Numbered from the stretch's first letter, positions 27,582 to 36,064 are shown. The stretch is DNA of 43,889 nucleotides from Ktedonobacteria bacterium (GCA_027459705.1 DAIDHM010000222.1:1-43889); one strand, 5' to 3'. The notes: generated from the letters alone by a model not told the origin. Program-made: numbers and translations.

Positions 27582-28814
27582 TCAGGCGTCGGGGTAGCCC
27601 GCGCTGACCGTGACTGAGCTTCGCTCGTGCGCGATACGTTCGGCATAGCCACTGGCCCGGAAGGCCGCTATGGGATCCATCGGGCGACCTGAGCGCCGAC
27701 GAACCTCCGCCAACAGTGGCCGCACGTCAGTCTCGTAGGCATCCTGCAAGATGCGATACCCTCCCAATACATCGTTGGCTAGCTGAGCCTGGCGCAATGC
27801 TGCGCGATCAACCAGAAGCGCTTTCGCATAGGCGACCTGAATGTTCAGCACGCTCTGGATCATCGCCTCAATCTTGGGTTCGATGTTATGTGACTGGTCG
27901 ATCATATAGGCGATGTGGCTGGCATTGGCGACACCATCGGCGGCTGCGCCGACAATCTCATGAAAAATTCTAAAGAGTTCATAGGGGTTGTGTGATCCGA
28001 CGATGAGGTCATCATCCGCATATTTGCGGTCATTGAAATGGAAGCCGCCAAGGCGCCCTTCGTCCAGTAATTGCGCGACGATCTGCTCGATGTTGGTACC
28101 CTGAGCATGGTGGCCGGTATCGACCAGGACCTGCGCGCGGGGCCCAAGTTTTTGGGCCATCAAGAGCGCGGTGCCCCAATCAGGGAGATCCGTGGCATAA
28201 AACGCGGGCTCGAAAAATTTATACTCAATGAGGAGTTGCATATGTTCGGGCAGGGCAGCGTAAATGATGTGCAACGCATCGATCAAACGGTGGCGGCGGC
28301 TACGCAGATCGTCCTGGCCAGCATAGTTGGTGCCATCGGCGAGCCAGAGGCTGATGAGGTCTGAACCGACGTCGCGGCCAATCGCAATGCAGTCCAGCAC
28401 GTGCGCTACGGCCCGCTGGCGGATGGCGCTATTGGGGTGACAGAGACTGCCGAGACGGTAATCATCATCTTGAAAGAGATTAGGATTGATGGCACCAATA
28501 CGAATCCCCAACGTTTCGGCGGTGCGGCGTGCCGCGGCCCAGTCGCTGGTCTGATCCCAGGGGATGTGCAGTGCCAGGGTAGGACAGGCGCCGGTGACCC
28601 GTTGCACTTCGGCAGCGTCGGCCATTTTTTCGGCGAGATTACGCGCCGCACCGGGCCAGGGGAAGACCTTGAAGCGCGTGCCGGAATTGCCATAGCCCCA
28701 GGATGGCGTCTCGATTGCCAGGTGTTGTACTGCCGCGACTATCTCATCGAGCGATTGCTGTCGCTGTGCGAGGGTCGATTGCAGTTGGCTCAGTGCACGC
28801 TCGTCGTCAGCCAT
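27582..28814 (-). CDS. rhaI: L-rhamnose isomerase (RhaI type)
   Basis: A 410-residue TIM-barrel isomerase that converts L-rhamnose to L-rhamnulose, related to the xylose isomerase fold. Metal-ligand segments are recognisable: LLIEYKFFEPAFY, VLVDTGHHAQGTN and GGFHFNDRKYADDDL. The sequence follows the Streptomyces/Pseudomonas stutzeri-like RhaI type and not E. coli RhaA. AAAGGA lies about 10 bp upstream of ATG 28814. It is the first structural gene after the strong promoter at 28919-28965 and is probably co-transcribed with rhaM, rhaEW and rhaB. The short gaps of 103 and 13 bp hold no clear terminators. Confidence 0.93.
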   Translation of the reverse strand: MADDERALSQLQSTLAQRQQSLDEIVAAVQHLAIETPSWGYGNSGTRFKVFPWPGAARNLAEKMADAAEVQRVTGACPTLALHIPWDQTSDWAAARRTAETLGIRIGAINPNLFQDDDYRLGSLCHPNSAIRQRAVAHVLDCIAIGRDVGSDLISLWLADGTNYAGQDDLRSRRHRLIDALHIIYAALPEHMQLLIEYKFFEPAFYATDLPDWGTALLMAQKLGPRAQVLVDTGHHAQGTNIEQIVAQLLDEGRLGGFHFNDRKYADDDLIVGSHNPYELFRIFHEIVGAAADGVANASHIAYMIDQSHNIEPKIEAMIQSVLNIQVAYAKALLVDRAALRQAQLANDVLGGYRILQDAYETDVRPLLAEVRRRSGRPMDPIAAFRASGYAERIAHERSSVTVSAGYPDA

Positions 28815-28918
28815 GCGCGTATGGTCCTTTCAGTGCGAAGACATGCTCTTCACCGCCGCAGCGTCAACGCCGCTCCAGGTCTGGCAGCAAGCATGCCAGG
28901 TCCGACCCATCTGAGAAT

Positions 28919-28965
28919 TGAAACGTTTCATTTACCAGTATACTGAGTGATGCGTGGTCTGTCAA
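28919..28965 (-). promoter_or_regulatory. Rhamnose operon promoter with LacI-type operator
   Basis: On the minus strand, a perfect TTGACA (28965-28960), a 17-bp spacer and TATACT (28942-28937). The palindrome TGAAACGTTTCA (28919-28930), with the central CpG typical of LacI-family operators, begins about 6 bp after the -10, covering the transcription start. The adjacent LacI-family gene is the obvious regulator. This is a textbook roadblock arrangement. Confidence 0.85.
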
Positions 28966-28984
28966 GTGGGTGGCGCCTGGCGTA

Positions 28985-29974
28985 TCATCCAGCGGAGTGG
29001 CGAATGATAAGTTCAGGACGATAGATAATCTGTTGGTGCTCGTGGGGATTGGTCAATTCATGCATGAGGAGGCGGGCAGCGCTGTAGCCCAGTTCATACT
29101 TCGGTTGGCGGATCGTCGTCAATGGCACAGCTTGCATCGCTGCCAGATCGATATCGTCATAGCCTATCACCGCAATGTCTTGGGGAACGCGCACGCCAAG
29201 TTGGCTGAGGCCAAACATCATGCCGATTGCCAAAAAATCGTTGCCGCAGAAGAGGGCGCGCGGATGCGGCCCATTGCAGATCTGGGCCGCCAGCTCCACC
29301 CCAGCGTGCGCATTGACGGCCTGTGCTTCGTAGAGCACGATGGCTTTTTCAGGATCTAATCCATGCTCAAGGGCCGCCTGGCGAAGGCCAAGCAAGCGAT
29401 CGGCATATTGGCGCGTTGTCAGCGGCCCATGTATATAGCCGATCGATGGATGTCCCAGACTCAGGAGGTAGTCGCCGGCCAGCTTCCCTCCCAACATGTC
29501 GTCAACCGCGACAGAACAGACCTCCGTGCCACCTGAGCTATCCAGCAAGACGATCGCTGTGCCACGCTGGCGCAATTGCTCGATTGCTTCGAGCGTCGTG
29601 CTGATCGGGGTGATCAGGATGCCGGCGACGCGCTGTTCCTCGAGCGTGCGGAGGTAAACATCTTCTTTGACGGGCGCGCTATCTGAATTACAGAGGATGA
29701 CACTGAATCCATATTCGCTGGCCGCATCCTCTACGCCGCGAGCGACTTCGGTGAAGAACGGGTTGGCCACGTCGAGCACAACTAACCCGAGCGAGCGCGT
29801 CTTACCCACGCGCAACTGCCGGGCGGATCCATTGGGCACAAATCCCAGCGTCTCGATTGCCTGTAACACACGGGCGCGCAGTTCCGCGGAAACGCGCTCT
29901 GGATGATTGATAACATGAGAAACAGAGCCTAGCGAGACACCAGCTAGCCGCGCGACATCGTGCATTGTGGGCAT
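28985..29974 (-). CDS. LacI-family transcriptional regulator, probable rhamnose repressor
   Basis: A 329-residue LacI/GalR regulator. The N-terminal helix-turn-helix MHDVARLAGVSLGSVSHVIN and hinge are standard, followed by a periplasmic-binding-protein-like effector domain (LGLVVLDVANPFFTEVARGVED, then the C-terminal IGYDDIDLA and TTIRQP blocks). It lies directly upstream of the rhamnose operon and its operator at 28919-28930, so it is probably the rhamnose-responsive repressor, with rhamnose, rhamnulose or a phosphate as inducer; this is inference. The nearest GGAGG is 17-19 bp from the ATG, too far for strong initiation, which would keep repressor levels low. Confidence 0.9.
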   Translation of the reverse strand: MPTMHDVARLAGVSLGSVSHVINHPERVSAELRARVLQAIETLGFVPNGSARQLRVGKTRSLGLVVLDVANPFFTEVARGVEDAASEYGFSVILCNSDSAPVKEDVYLRTLEEQRVAGILITPISTTLEAIEQLRQRGTAIVLLDSSGGTEVCSVAVDDMLGGKLAGDYLLSLGHPSIGYIHGPLTTRQYADRLLGLRQAALEHGLDPEKAIVLYEAQAVNAHAGVELAAQICNGPHPRALFCGNDFLAIGMMFGLSQLGVRVPQDIAVIGYDDIDLAAMQAVPLTTIRQPKYELGYSAARLLMHELTNPHEHQQIIYRPELIIRHSAG

Positions 29975-30280
29975 AGGGTCCGTGGTTGACGCCTCCTCAG
30001 ACTACGATCCGCATGATTGTGTTGATCCCCGGCCGGCAGACACGCACCGTGAACCGACTTGCGGCGATGCGCCTACATGAGACACATCATACCCGCATTA
30101 TACTGTATCGAACGTGCTCAAGCATCCTACTGGGCGTAGTAGCTGGAAGAACGCTTCTTTCTCCTGGTCCTTATGCCGATGCCAAGCTCGTGGGGTGGCC
30201 ATTCGTGATAAACCACGACCATCTTCAGGGGAGTGAGATGTGCACTACGGGGGATGTGTCTTTTTCATAGGAAAGGCAAG
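29975..30280. other. Gap between lacI-type gene and phosphatase gene
   Basis: No gene is supported. Possible elements are a minus-strand TATAAT at 30097-30102 with a weak -35 (for the LacI gene) and an inverted repeat TCGTG-ATAAAC-CACGA at 30203-30218. Confidence 0.35.
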
Positions 30281-30287
30281 GATTCAA

Positions 30288-30296
30288 TGGTACGAT
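30288..30296 (+). promoter_or_regulatory. Extended -10 for the phosphatase gene
   Basis: TGG-TACGAT, identical to the word before the GH15 gene (36563-36571). No -35 is visible. The predicted leader includes the GTCGAC repeats at 30318-30356. Confidence 0.4.
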
Positions 30297-30317
30297 TGCA
30301 ACGAATTTAACGATGTC

Positions 30318-30356
30318 GTCGACTCCCTTATTGTCGACTCCCTTATTGTCGACAAT
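30318..30356 (+). repeat. 15-bp tandem repeat with three GTCGAC hexamers
   Basis: GTCGACTCCCTTATT occurs twice in tandem (30318-30332, 30333-30347), then GTCGACAAT follows. The last copy forms a 12-bp palindrome ATTGTCGACAAT (30345-30356). The repeat lies in the presumed untranslated leader of the phosphatase gene, 25-60 bp before its ATG. Confidence 0.8.
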
Positions 30357-30380
30357 CTTCAAGTATGGAGGTTCCTGGAG

Positions 30381-31088
30381 ATGTTTCGCCGTCATTCACG
30401 CGCGCCCGTTGGACACTTGTTTGGCCGCGATCTCGAGCATGATGCGCATCGTGGCCTGCGCAAATTCGTTCTCATACGTCATGGTCAGACTGACTTCAAT
30501 GTGCAGCATCGATTGCCAGGCCAACTGCCGGGAATTCCATTGAATGCGGAAGGTCAGCGCGAAGTGGCTGCAACCGCCGCGAGTCTCCGCGATCTGCCGC
30601 TCTCCGCGATCATTGCATCACCACTGGAACGGACGATGGCAACTGCTGCCGCAGTAAATGTGGGTCGCGGTCTGGAGATTCGCCAGGATCGCGATTTGTT
30701 GGATACCGACTATGGTCCTTTCAGTGGTCAAGACTATCTCAATTTAGATAAAACCGATCGCCAATGGCAACGCTTCACTCAGGATGCGAGTTTCTCACCC
30801 AAGGGCGTAGAATCCTTCGCCGATGTGCAGCGGAGAGCGGTGCGCGCCACAGAACGCTGGCGTCAGGCGCCAGATGTGGGTGAATGGGTAGCAATGGTGA
30901 CGCACGCTGACCTGGTCAAGATGATCGTCGCGTACTATACCGGAATTCCGCTCAGTCGTGTTCCTCTTTTCAATATGGACAATGCGTCGATATCATTGTT
31001 GGTCTTCCACGTTGATCCACGGACGCCACCGCATATCCTGAGCTTCAATTGGACATCGCCAGCAGCCTGGATCACGAGTGTGAAATAG
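30381..31088 (+). CDS. Histidine phosphatase (phosphoglycerate mutase-like) family protein
   Basis: A 235-residue member of the histidine phosphatase superfamily. The phosphoacceptor motif is LIRHGQTDFN near residues 30-39, with the second catalytic His in VTHADLVKMI and the ASPLERTMATA block. The sequence fits the small broad-specificity phosphatases (CobC/GpmB-like), and the substrate is not predictable. ATG 30381 has GGAGG 9 bp upstream; a longer frame from 30240 runs through the tandem repeat and is unlikely to be translated. It is convergent with the glycerate kinase gene across a pair of hairpins. Confidence 0.87.
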   Translation: MFRRHSRAPVGHLFGRDLEHDAHRGLRKFVLIRHGQTDFNVQHRLPGQLPGIPLNAEGQREVAATAASLRDLPLSAIIASPLERTMATAAAVNVGRGLEIRQDRDLLDTDYGPFSGQDYLNLDKTDRQWQRFTQDASFSPKGVESFADVQRRAVRATERWRQAPDVGEWVAMVTHADLVKMIVAYYTGIPLSRVPLFNMDNASISLLVFHVDPRTPPHILSFNWTSPAAWITSVK

Positions 31089-31115
31089 CGAACGTAACCC
31101 ACTGAACGCGCGTGG

Positions 31116-31220
31116 CGTGGCACCGTGTGAGCATATATAGCACTCACCCCACTGTGCCACGTCCTCCTGTGGTGGCATCATCGCCTGGTACAGGGTGGGA
31201 CCCTCCCGCATCAGGCGATG
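31116..31220. terminator. Two hairpins between convergent genes
   Basis: Hairpin 1 pairs CGTGGCAC (31116-31123) with GTGCCACG (31154-31161), and GTGAG/CTCAC pairing inside lengthens it. Hairpin 2 pairs CATCGCCTG (31179-31187) with CAGGCGATG (31212-31220), with a small GC stem inside. Neither is followed by a T-run, so they are weak or processing-type ends. Confidence 0.5.
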
Positions 31221-31232
31221 GCGCGCTGCATA

Positions 31233-32609
31233 TTACCAGGCGAAGAGCAGGAGCAGGTCATTGACGTTGGTCTCGGTGGGGCCGGGTTTGAGCAGATCGT
31301 CCAGCGCGGCGAAGAACGGGTAGGCATTGTTGGCCTCGAGGGCATCATCCAATCGCAACCCGAGCGCCTGAGATCGCGCGAGCGTCGCGCCAGTGACGAC
31401 CGCGCCCGCCGCGTCTGTAGGCCCATCTCCGCCATCCGTCGCCAAAGCAATCAATGCCACGCGCGATGTTCCCGCCAGGTCGCGGATAGCGCCAAGCGCC
31501 AGTTCCTGGTTGCGCCCACCGTGGCCATGACCGCGTAACGTAACCGTCGTCTCACCACCCAGGATCACGCAGGCCGGGCGATCGACGGGCTGCCCATGCT
31601 CCGCCAGATCGCGCAAGATAGCCGCGCCAACCCGGCCGATCTCGCGCGCCTCGCCCTGAAGGTAGGTCGTGAGGATCAGAGTGTGCCAGCCTAGCACGCG
31701 AGCACGGCGGGCGGCGGCGCGCGCCGCTTGCGCAACATCGCCGATGATCACGTTGGTGATTTGGGCGCAGCGTGGATCATTCGGTTTCAATGTTTCGGGC
31801 GCCGCGCCAGCGCTACCCTGGGCAAGATACGCGCGGATCGCGGCAGGCACCCGATAGACTAACTGGTAACGCGCGAGGATCGCCGTGGCGTCAGCGAAGG
31901 TCGAGGCATCTGGCACGGTCGGCCCAGAAGCGATGGCGTCGAGCGGATTCCCCACGACATCCGAAAGGATCAGGGTCAGGACGCGCGCCGTACCTGCCAA
32001 ACGCGCCAAACCGCCACCCTTCACACCATCCAGATGGCGGCGTAGCGTATTGATCTCGTGGATTGCCGCGCCCGAAGCCAACAGGTCAGAGGTCAGGGTT
32101 TGGAGGTCTGCCAGCGTGACGCCCGTGGGAGGCAAAGTCATCAACGCCGAGCCACCGCCCGAGATCAGCGCCAGGACGAGATCCTCCGCAGCGGCGCGCG
32201 CCAGCATTGCCGCCACCGCTTGCGCCGCCGCGACGCTTTGTGCATCTGGGACGGGGTGTCCGGCGTCGAAGATTGTCATGCGTGGCAGCGCGGTGTCGCC
32301 AACTTGATATCCATGCTTGGTGATGACCACACCGGCCGCCACGCGCTCCTCCAGAATCGCCAGTGCCGCCGCCGCCATCGGGACGCTCGCTTTGCCAACT
32401 GCTACCAACCAGATCCGCCCGGTGGCAGTCAGTGGCAACACGTGGTCGCCCGCGTGCACGCCATCGTCGTCGACACGCAGCCAGCGGCGTACCGCGTTGC
32501 CCGGATCAACGGCTTCCAGCGCTGCCGCCATGATGTCCGCTGCCGCCTCGCCCCAGGGTTCGCCGCGCAGCGTCGACGTCATGAGCGATTCCATTGGAAT
32601 CTCTGGCAT
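31233..32609 (-). CDS. Glycerate 2-kinase (MOFRL/DUF4147 family)
   Basis: A 458-residue protein of the GckA/TtuD family, which phosphorylates D-glycerate to 2-phosphoglycerate. The N-terminal DUF4147 domain contains VAVGKASVPMAAAAL, VLALISGGGSALM, INTLRRHLDGVKGGGLA and LSDVVGNPLDAIASGPTVPD. The C-terminal MOFRL domain contains LGGETTVT, GGRNQELALGA and ATDGGDGPTDAAGA. AAGGGGAA precedes the ATG. It is downstream of the permease gene but separated by a strong terminator at 32666-32712. The pair could serve glycolate or glycerate use (glycolate to glyoxylate to glycerate), but the intermediate enzymes are not in the window. Confidence 0.92.
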   Translation of the reverse strand: MPEIPMESLMTSTLRGEPWGEAAADIMAAALEAVDPGNAVRRWLRVDDDGVHAGDHVLPLTATGRIWLVAVGKASVPMAAAALAILEERVAAGVVITKHGYQVGDTALPRMTIFDAGHPVPDAQSVAAAQAVAAMLARAAAEDLVLALISGGGSALMTLPPTGVTLADLQTLTSDLLASGAAIHEINTLRRHLDGVKGGGLARLAGTARVLTLILSDVVGNPLDAIASGPTVPDASTFADATAILARYQLVYRVPAAIRAYLAQGSAGAAPETLKPNDPRCAQITNVIIGDVAQAARAAARRARVLGWHTLILTTYLQGEAREIGRVGAAILRDLAEHGQPVDRPACVILGGETTVTLRGHGHGGRNQELALGAIRDLAGTSRVALIALATDGGDGPTDAAGAVVTGATLARSQALGLRLDDALEANNAYPFFAALDDLLKPGPTETNVNDLLLLFAW

Positions 32610-32665
32610 GGCCGTTCCCCTTTCGTTTCAGAGCGTTTTTGCCTATGTAATCATACGACAAAAAT

Positions 32666-32712
32666 ACGCCCCACGCGCGCGCCTGGATGTCCAGGATGCG
32701 CGCGTGGGGCGT
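32666..32712 (-). terminator. Intrinsic terminator of the permease gene
   Basis: A perfect 15-bp GC-rich stem (32666-32680 with 32698-32712) with an inner 6-bp stem CCTGGA/TCCAGG. On the minus strand it is followed at once by TATTTTT. It lies 18 bp past the permease stop codon. Confidence 0.9.
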
Positions 32713-32729
32713 CAGGCTTGCGGCCTGGA

Positions 32730-34487
32730 TCAGTGGGGGATGACCCCTGGAAAGACATAGGCCTGCAGGAGCGCCAGAATGCCCATCAAGGCGGCGAGGA
32801 TGACGCTGGGCCAGAAGGTGCGGCGAACGACCATGAATTCCTTACCACGCAATTCAGTCGTAGAGACGCCTGTCGTCACATTCTGCGGTGAGATCATCTT
32901 TGACATGACGGCGCTGGACGAGTTCGTCCCGGCCATCAAGATCGGGCTAATGCCGATCTTTTTCGCGGTGATGGCCTGCAATGGGCCGAAAAGGGCGTTG
33001 CTGGAAGTATCGCTACCCGAGAGGAAACAGGCTAACCAGCCAATGAACGCGCCGACGAAGGGAAAAATACCCCCCACCTGCGCCAGGTAGTTGCCTTCCG
33101 TATTGGCAATGCCTGAGAAATTGAAGACATTGGCCAGCCCGATGATCAAGACGACTGTCAGGATGGGGAAGGCGAGCTGCTGCCACGTTCGCGCCAGGGC
33201 GCGGCCGACCTGGTTGGGTGTCGCCAATAATCCGACTGAGGTCAGCACCAATGCCGCTAGAATCGCTGTACCGGTGCCTAAAGGTTGGAAGGTCTGCACG
33301 ACCGCCAATGGTTTCGTGGCGCCTGGATTAAAGATCAACGCGTTGAGATCTGGCCATTTGATAACCTGTTGTTGAATCACCGAATACTTCAGGAAGATCC
33401 AGGTGATCACGACGACGCTGACCAGGACCCACGGTAACCAGGCCTGGATCGCCTGGCCGAAGTTCGGTCGTGCTTCGCTCTCGCTGGCCAGCGCGGTCCC
33501 CCCACTGGCCATGGCCAGCGATGCGCCACCGGAAGCCGCGTCAGCGCGGGTCGCTGCCAGCGCGCCAGCAGGCACCGGACCACCATGGCTGCCCATCGCG
33601 CCGCTCGCGCCACCAACTTCCTGAAAATGCGCGCGATACTGTTCGGTATCGCTGGGCTTGTAGACCTGGACGAACGCGATGGTCAGAATCAGTGAGACCA
33701 ACGCCGCCAGCACATCCGGCAATTCTGGCCCCACGAAGTTAGAGATCGTGAACTGCGTCAGAGCGAATGAGCCACCCGCGACCAGTGCGATTGGCCAGGC
33801 GGTGCGCAATCCCTTGAAACCGGAGACCATGACAATTCCCAGGAACGGCAAGAAGAGCGCGAAGAGCGGCAACTGGCGTCCGACCATCGCTGAAAAGAGA
33901 ATCGCGGGGGTCTTCGTGCCGAGGGCGGTATTGACCACCCCCTGCAAGGTCGTGATGGGGACGCCCAGCGCGCCGAACGCGACCGGTGCGGTATCGAAGA
34001 TCAGCGTCAGGACGACGGCTTCCAATGGCGCGAAGCCCAGGCTGATCAGCAGCGCGCTGCCAATGGCGACGGGCGTGCCGAAGCCAGCGATACCTTCCAA
34101 GAGCGCGCCGAAGCTGAAGCCGATCACCAGGAGTAAGATGCGGCGATCGGGTGGCACGTTGTGCACCATCCAACGGCGGAAGAGGTCGAATTTGCCGGTC
34201 TGGACCGTGATGTTGTAGAGCCACATCGCGGCGAAGACGATGTACATGATGGGGAATAGCGCGAAGAAGAAGCCGTAGCCCGCCGCGCTGGCGGCATCCT
34301 GGAGCGGCATGCCCCAGCCAAGGATGGCGCAGAGGAGACCAACGATGAGGCCAGCACCGGCTGCCTGCCAGGCAGGTCGCCGCACGATGCCCATCAAGAC
34401 TAACACGGTTGCGACGGGCAAGAGGCCAATCAAGAACGAGATCAGGCTGGAACCAGCGACGGGATATAAGAGACGATGAAATGGCAT
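32730..34487 (-). CDS. L-lactate permease family transporter (LldP/GlcA type)
   Basis: A 585-residue polytopic membrane protein with roughly 12-14 hydrophobic segments. Family blocks include FSFGALLEGIAGFGTPVAIGSA (split across the conserved Gly-rich turn), FLSGSDTSSNALFG and the NVTTGVS segment. Members import L-lactate, D-lactate or glycolate with protons. A polar Gly/Ala/Ser-rich loop of about 60 residues (near 300-350) is longer than usual. ATG 34487 has GGGGGG just upstream and is preferred over 34514. It is transcribed from the promoter at 34653-34682 and ends at a strong terminator. It may also export lactate made by RhaEW, which is inference. Confidence 0.93.
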   Translation of the reverse strand: MPFHRLLYPVAGSSLISFLIGLLPVATVLVLMGIVRRPAWQAAGAGLIVGLLCAILGWGMPLQDAASAAGYGFFFALFPIMYIVFAAMWLYNITVQTGKFDLFRRWMVHNVPPDRRILLLVIGFSFGALLEGIAGFGTPVAIGSALLISLGFAPLEAVVLTLIFDTAPVAFGALGVPITTLQGVVNTALGTKTPAILFSAMVGRQLPLFALFLPFLGIVMVSGFKGLRTAWPIALVAGGSFALTQFTISNFVGPELPDVLAALVSLILTIAFVQVYKPSDTEQYRAHFQEVGGASGAMGSHGGPVPAGALAATRADAASGGASLAMASGGTALASESEARPNFGQAIQAWLPWVLVSVVVITWIFLKYSVIQQQVIKWPDLNALIFNPGATKPLAVVQTFQPLGTGTAILAALVLTSVGLLATPNQVGRALARTWQQLAFPILTVVLIIGLANVFNFSGIANTEGNYLAQVGGIFPFVGAFIGWLACFLSGSDTSSNALFGPLQAITAKKIGISPILMAGTNSSSAVMSKMISPQNVTTGVSTTELRGKEFMVVRRTFWPSVILAALMGILALLQAYVFPGVIPH

Positions 34488-34652
34488 TGTACCCCCCAAT
34501 GACGGATGTCTCAACGATAGCTACAACGCGTTTCTGATCAAGCTACTTTGCCTGATAGATGAGTAAATCCGTGTTTCATCGTGCACTGCCATGCGGCGCT
34601 GTGCCACCACCTTTCGCGCCAACGACCTCCAGGAAGCATACTTATGGTGTCT
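34488..34652. other. Leader of the permease gene
   Basis: About 160 nt of untranslated leader for the permease gene if the promoter at 34653-34682 is used. No small gene or clear riboswitch was recognised; short frames here have no ribosome sites. Confidence 0.4.
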
Positions 34653-34682
34653 ATTAAACAAGGGTACGAGCGATCCTGTCAA
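34653..34682 (-). promoter_or_regulatory. Promoter for the lactate permease gene
   Basis: On the minus strand, a perfect TTGACA (34682-34677), an 18-bp spacer and TTTAAT (34658-34653). The divergent lipA promoter starts 21 bp away. Confidence 0.7.
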
Positions 34683-34703
34683 GATGATCGCTATCCCCCA
34701 TCC

Positions 34704-34733
34704 TTGCGGACGGGGGAGGAATGCTGGTACAAT
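34704..34733 (+). promoter_or_regulatory. lipA promoter, extended -10
   Basis: TTGCGG (34704-34709), 18 bp, and TACAAT (34728-34733) preceded by TGG. The -35 lies within a hairpin CCCCCATCC-TTGC-GGACGGGGG with one wobble pair. Confidence 0.65.
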
Positions 34734-34834
34734 GCGGGAAGTATCCGGTGGTATCCCCGGCATTCGGGGGAGATGATCGTGGTTGCGGCTTGCCCGCTGG
34801 ATGGGTCGCGGCCAGATGAGTTGAGGAAAGCACA

Positions 34835-35719
34835 ATGGTCATGGTTCCGCAGCGGCGCCCGGATTGGCTGAAGGTGCGCGCTCCAGGTGGAGAGAATTAC
34901 GAAGCGCTGAAAAAATTGATGCGCTCCAAACAATTACATACCGTGTGTGAAGAGGCCCGCTGCCCGAATATGGGCGAATGCTGGGCTCACAGCACGGCCA
35001 CCTTTATGATCCTGGGAAGTGTCTGCACACGCAGTTGCGGCTTCTGCGCCGTCGCCACCGGCCGTCCCCAGGCCCTGGACTGGGAAGAGCCACGGCGGGT
35101 CGCCGAAGCGGTCACTCAGATGGGATTGCGGCATGTCGTGGTCACTTCGGTCAATCGCGACGAAATGCAAGATGGGGGCGCTGGTCTCTTTGCTGCGACA
35201 ATACGCTGGATCCGCCGCCTGAACCCTGAAACATCCATCGAGGTGCTGACGCCAGATTTCAAGGGCAATCAGGATGCCTTACGGGTGGTTATCGAAGCGC
35301 GCCCCAATATCTTCAATCATAATGTCGAGACGATCAGTCGGCTATATAAGCGCGTACGCCCACAAGCAATCTATACGCGCTCCCTTCAGGTGCTGACCTG
35401 GGCGAAGGAGATGCGCGCCGATATGCCCGTGAAGTCTGGCTTCATGCTCGGGCTGGGCGAGACACGCGATGAAGTGATCCAGCTGTTGAGCGACCTGCAC
35501 GACCATCACGTCGATATTGTCACTATCGGCCAATACTTGCGCCCCAGCTTCGATCACCTGCCTATCGAGCGCTATGTAACGCCCGAAGAATTCGCAGAGT
35601 ATGCCGCGATTGGCAAAGCAATGGGGATTCCGCATGTGCAAGCTGGACCGCTGGTGCGCAGTTCGTACCATGCCTGGGACCAGGCGAAGATCGTCGCGCC
35701 GGAGAGCGTGGCGCAATAG
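34835..35719 (+). CDS. lipA: Lipoyl synthase
   Basis: A 294-residue radical-SAM enzyme that inserts two sulfurs into protein-bound octanoate to make lipoyl groups for pyruvate and 2-oxoglutarate dehydrogenases. The auxiliary cluster motif CX4CX5C (Cys38, Cys43, Cys49) and the radical-SAM motif CX3CX2C (Cys64, Cys68, Cys71) are complete. The C-terminal RSSYHA, whose first serine ligates the auxiliary cluster, is also present. GAGGAAA lies before the ATG. Unlike many genomes there is no adjacent lipB. A hairpin at 35738-35776 ends the gene. Confidence 0.98.
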   Translation: MVMVPQRRPDWLKVRAPGGENYEALKKLMRSKQLHTVCEEARCPNMGECWAHSTATFMILGSVCTRSCGFCAVATGRPQALDWEEPRRVAEAVTQMGLRHVVVTSVNRDEMQDGGAGLFAATIRWIRRLNPETSIEVLTPDFKGNQDALRVVIEARPNIFNHNVETISRLYKRVRPQAIYTRSLQVLTWAKEMRADMPVKSGFMLGLGETRDEVIQLLSDLHDHHVDIVTIGQYLRPSFDHLPIERYVTPEEFAEYAAIGKAMGIPHVQAGPLVRSSYHAWDQAKIVAPESVAQ

Positions 35720-35737
35720 GTGTCGCGCATAAATGAC

Positions 35738-35776
35738 AGAAAGAGCCAGTCGGAACAAATCCAACCGGCTCTTTCT
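35738..35776. terminator. Bidirectional terminator between lipA and the CxxC gene
   Basis: AGAAAGAGCC (35738-35747) pairs with GGCTCTTTCT (35767-35776), and further imperfect pairing lies inside. Both strands leave the stem through a T-rich TCTTTCT, giving a reasonable bidirectional terminator. Confidence 0.8.
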
Positions 35777-35796
35777 CTATTGTGCTGCTCTCCAAC

Positions 35797-35985
35797 TTAT
35801 TGCAGAGTGTAATGCGACTTGTGGTAGTACACCATGCCTTTATTGACTACTTTGACCGGAAGCAGTTCTTTATACATGATGCGTTGGCCGCACTTCGCGC
35901 ACGTGCGCTCCGTCAGATGATCGCGGTCATCGCGTTGCGCCAATGAAGCACGCGCCGTCTTAGAAAGTTCGCCCTTTTTTGCCAT
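35797..35985 (-). CDS. Small CxxC protein of unknown function
   Basis: A 62-residue basic protein. The N-terminus MAKKGELSKTARAS is lysine-rich. A single CxxC (CAKCGQ) at about 29-32 is followed by the aromatic, basic tail KGMVYYHKSHYTLQ, in which two His residues could complete a metal site. AAAGGA lies 8 bp upstream of the ATG, and extended -10 words lie at 36011-36019 and 36056-36064, so it looks like a real, expressed gene. It resembles small zinc-binding ribosome-associated proteins in size and charge only; no function can be assigned. Confidence 0.65.
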   Translation of the reverse strand: MAKKGELSKTARASLAQRDDRDHLTERTCAKCGQRIMYKELLPVKVVNKGMVYYHKSHYTLQ

Positions 35986-36010
35986 TGTTGTTATCCTTTG
36001 CTATGGTCCG

Positions 36011-36064
36011 AGTGTAGCACCGGGACCAGGTTGGGCCGCGAAATGCTGCATTCATAGTATAGCA
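36011..36064 (-). promoter_or_regulatory. Two extended -10 candidates for the CxxC gene
   Basis: On the minus strand, TGC-TACACT (36019-36011), about 25 bp before the gene, and TGC-TATACT (36064-36056). Both lack strong -35 boxes. Either would give a short leader. Confidence 0.5.
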
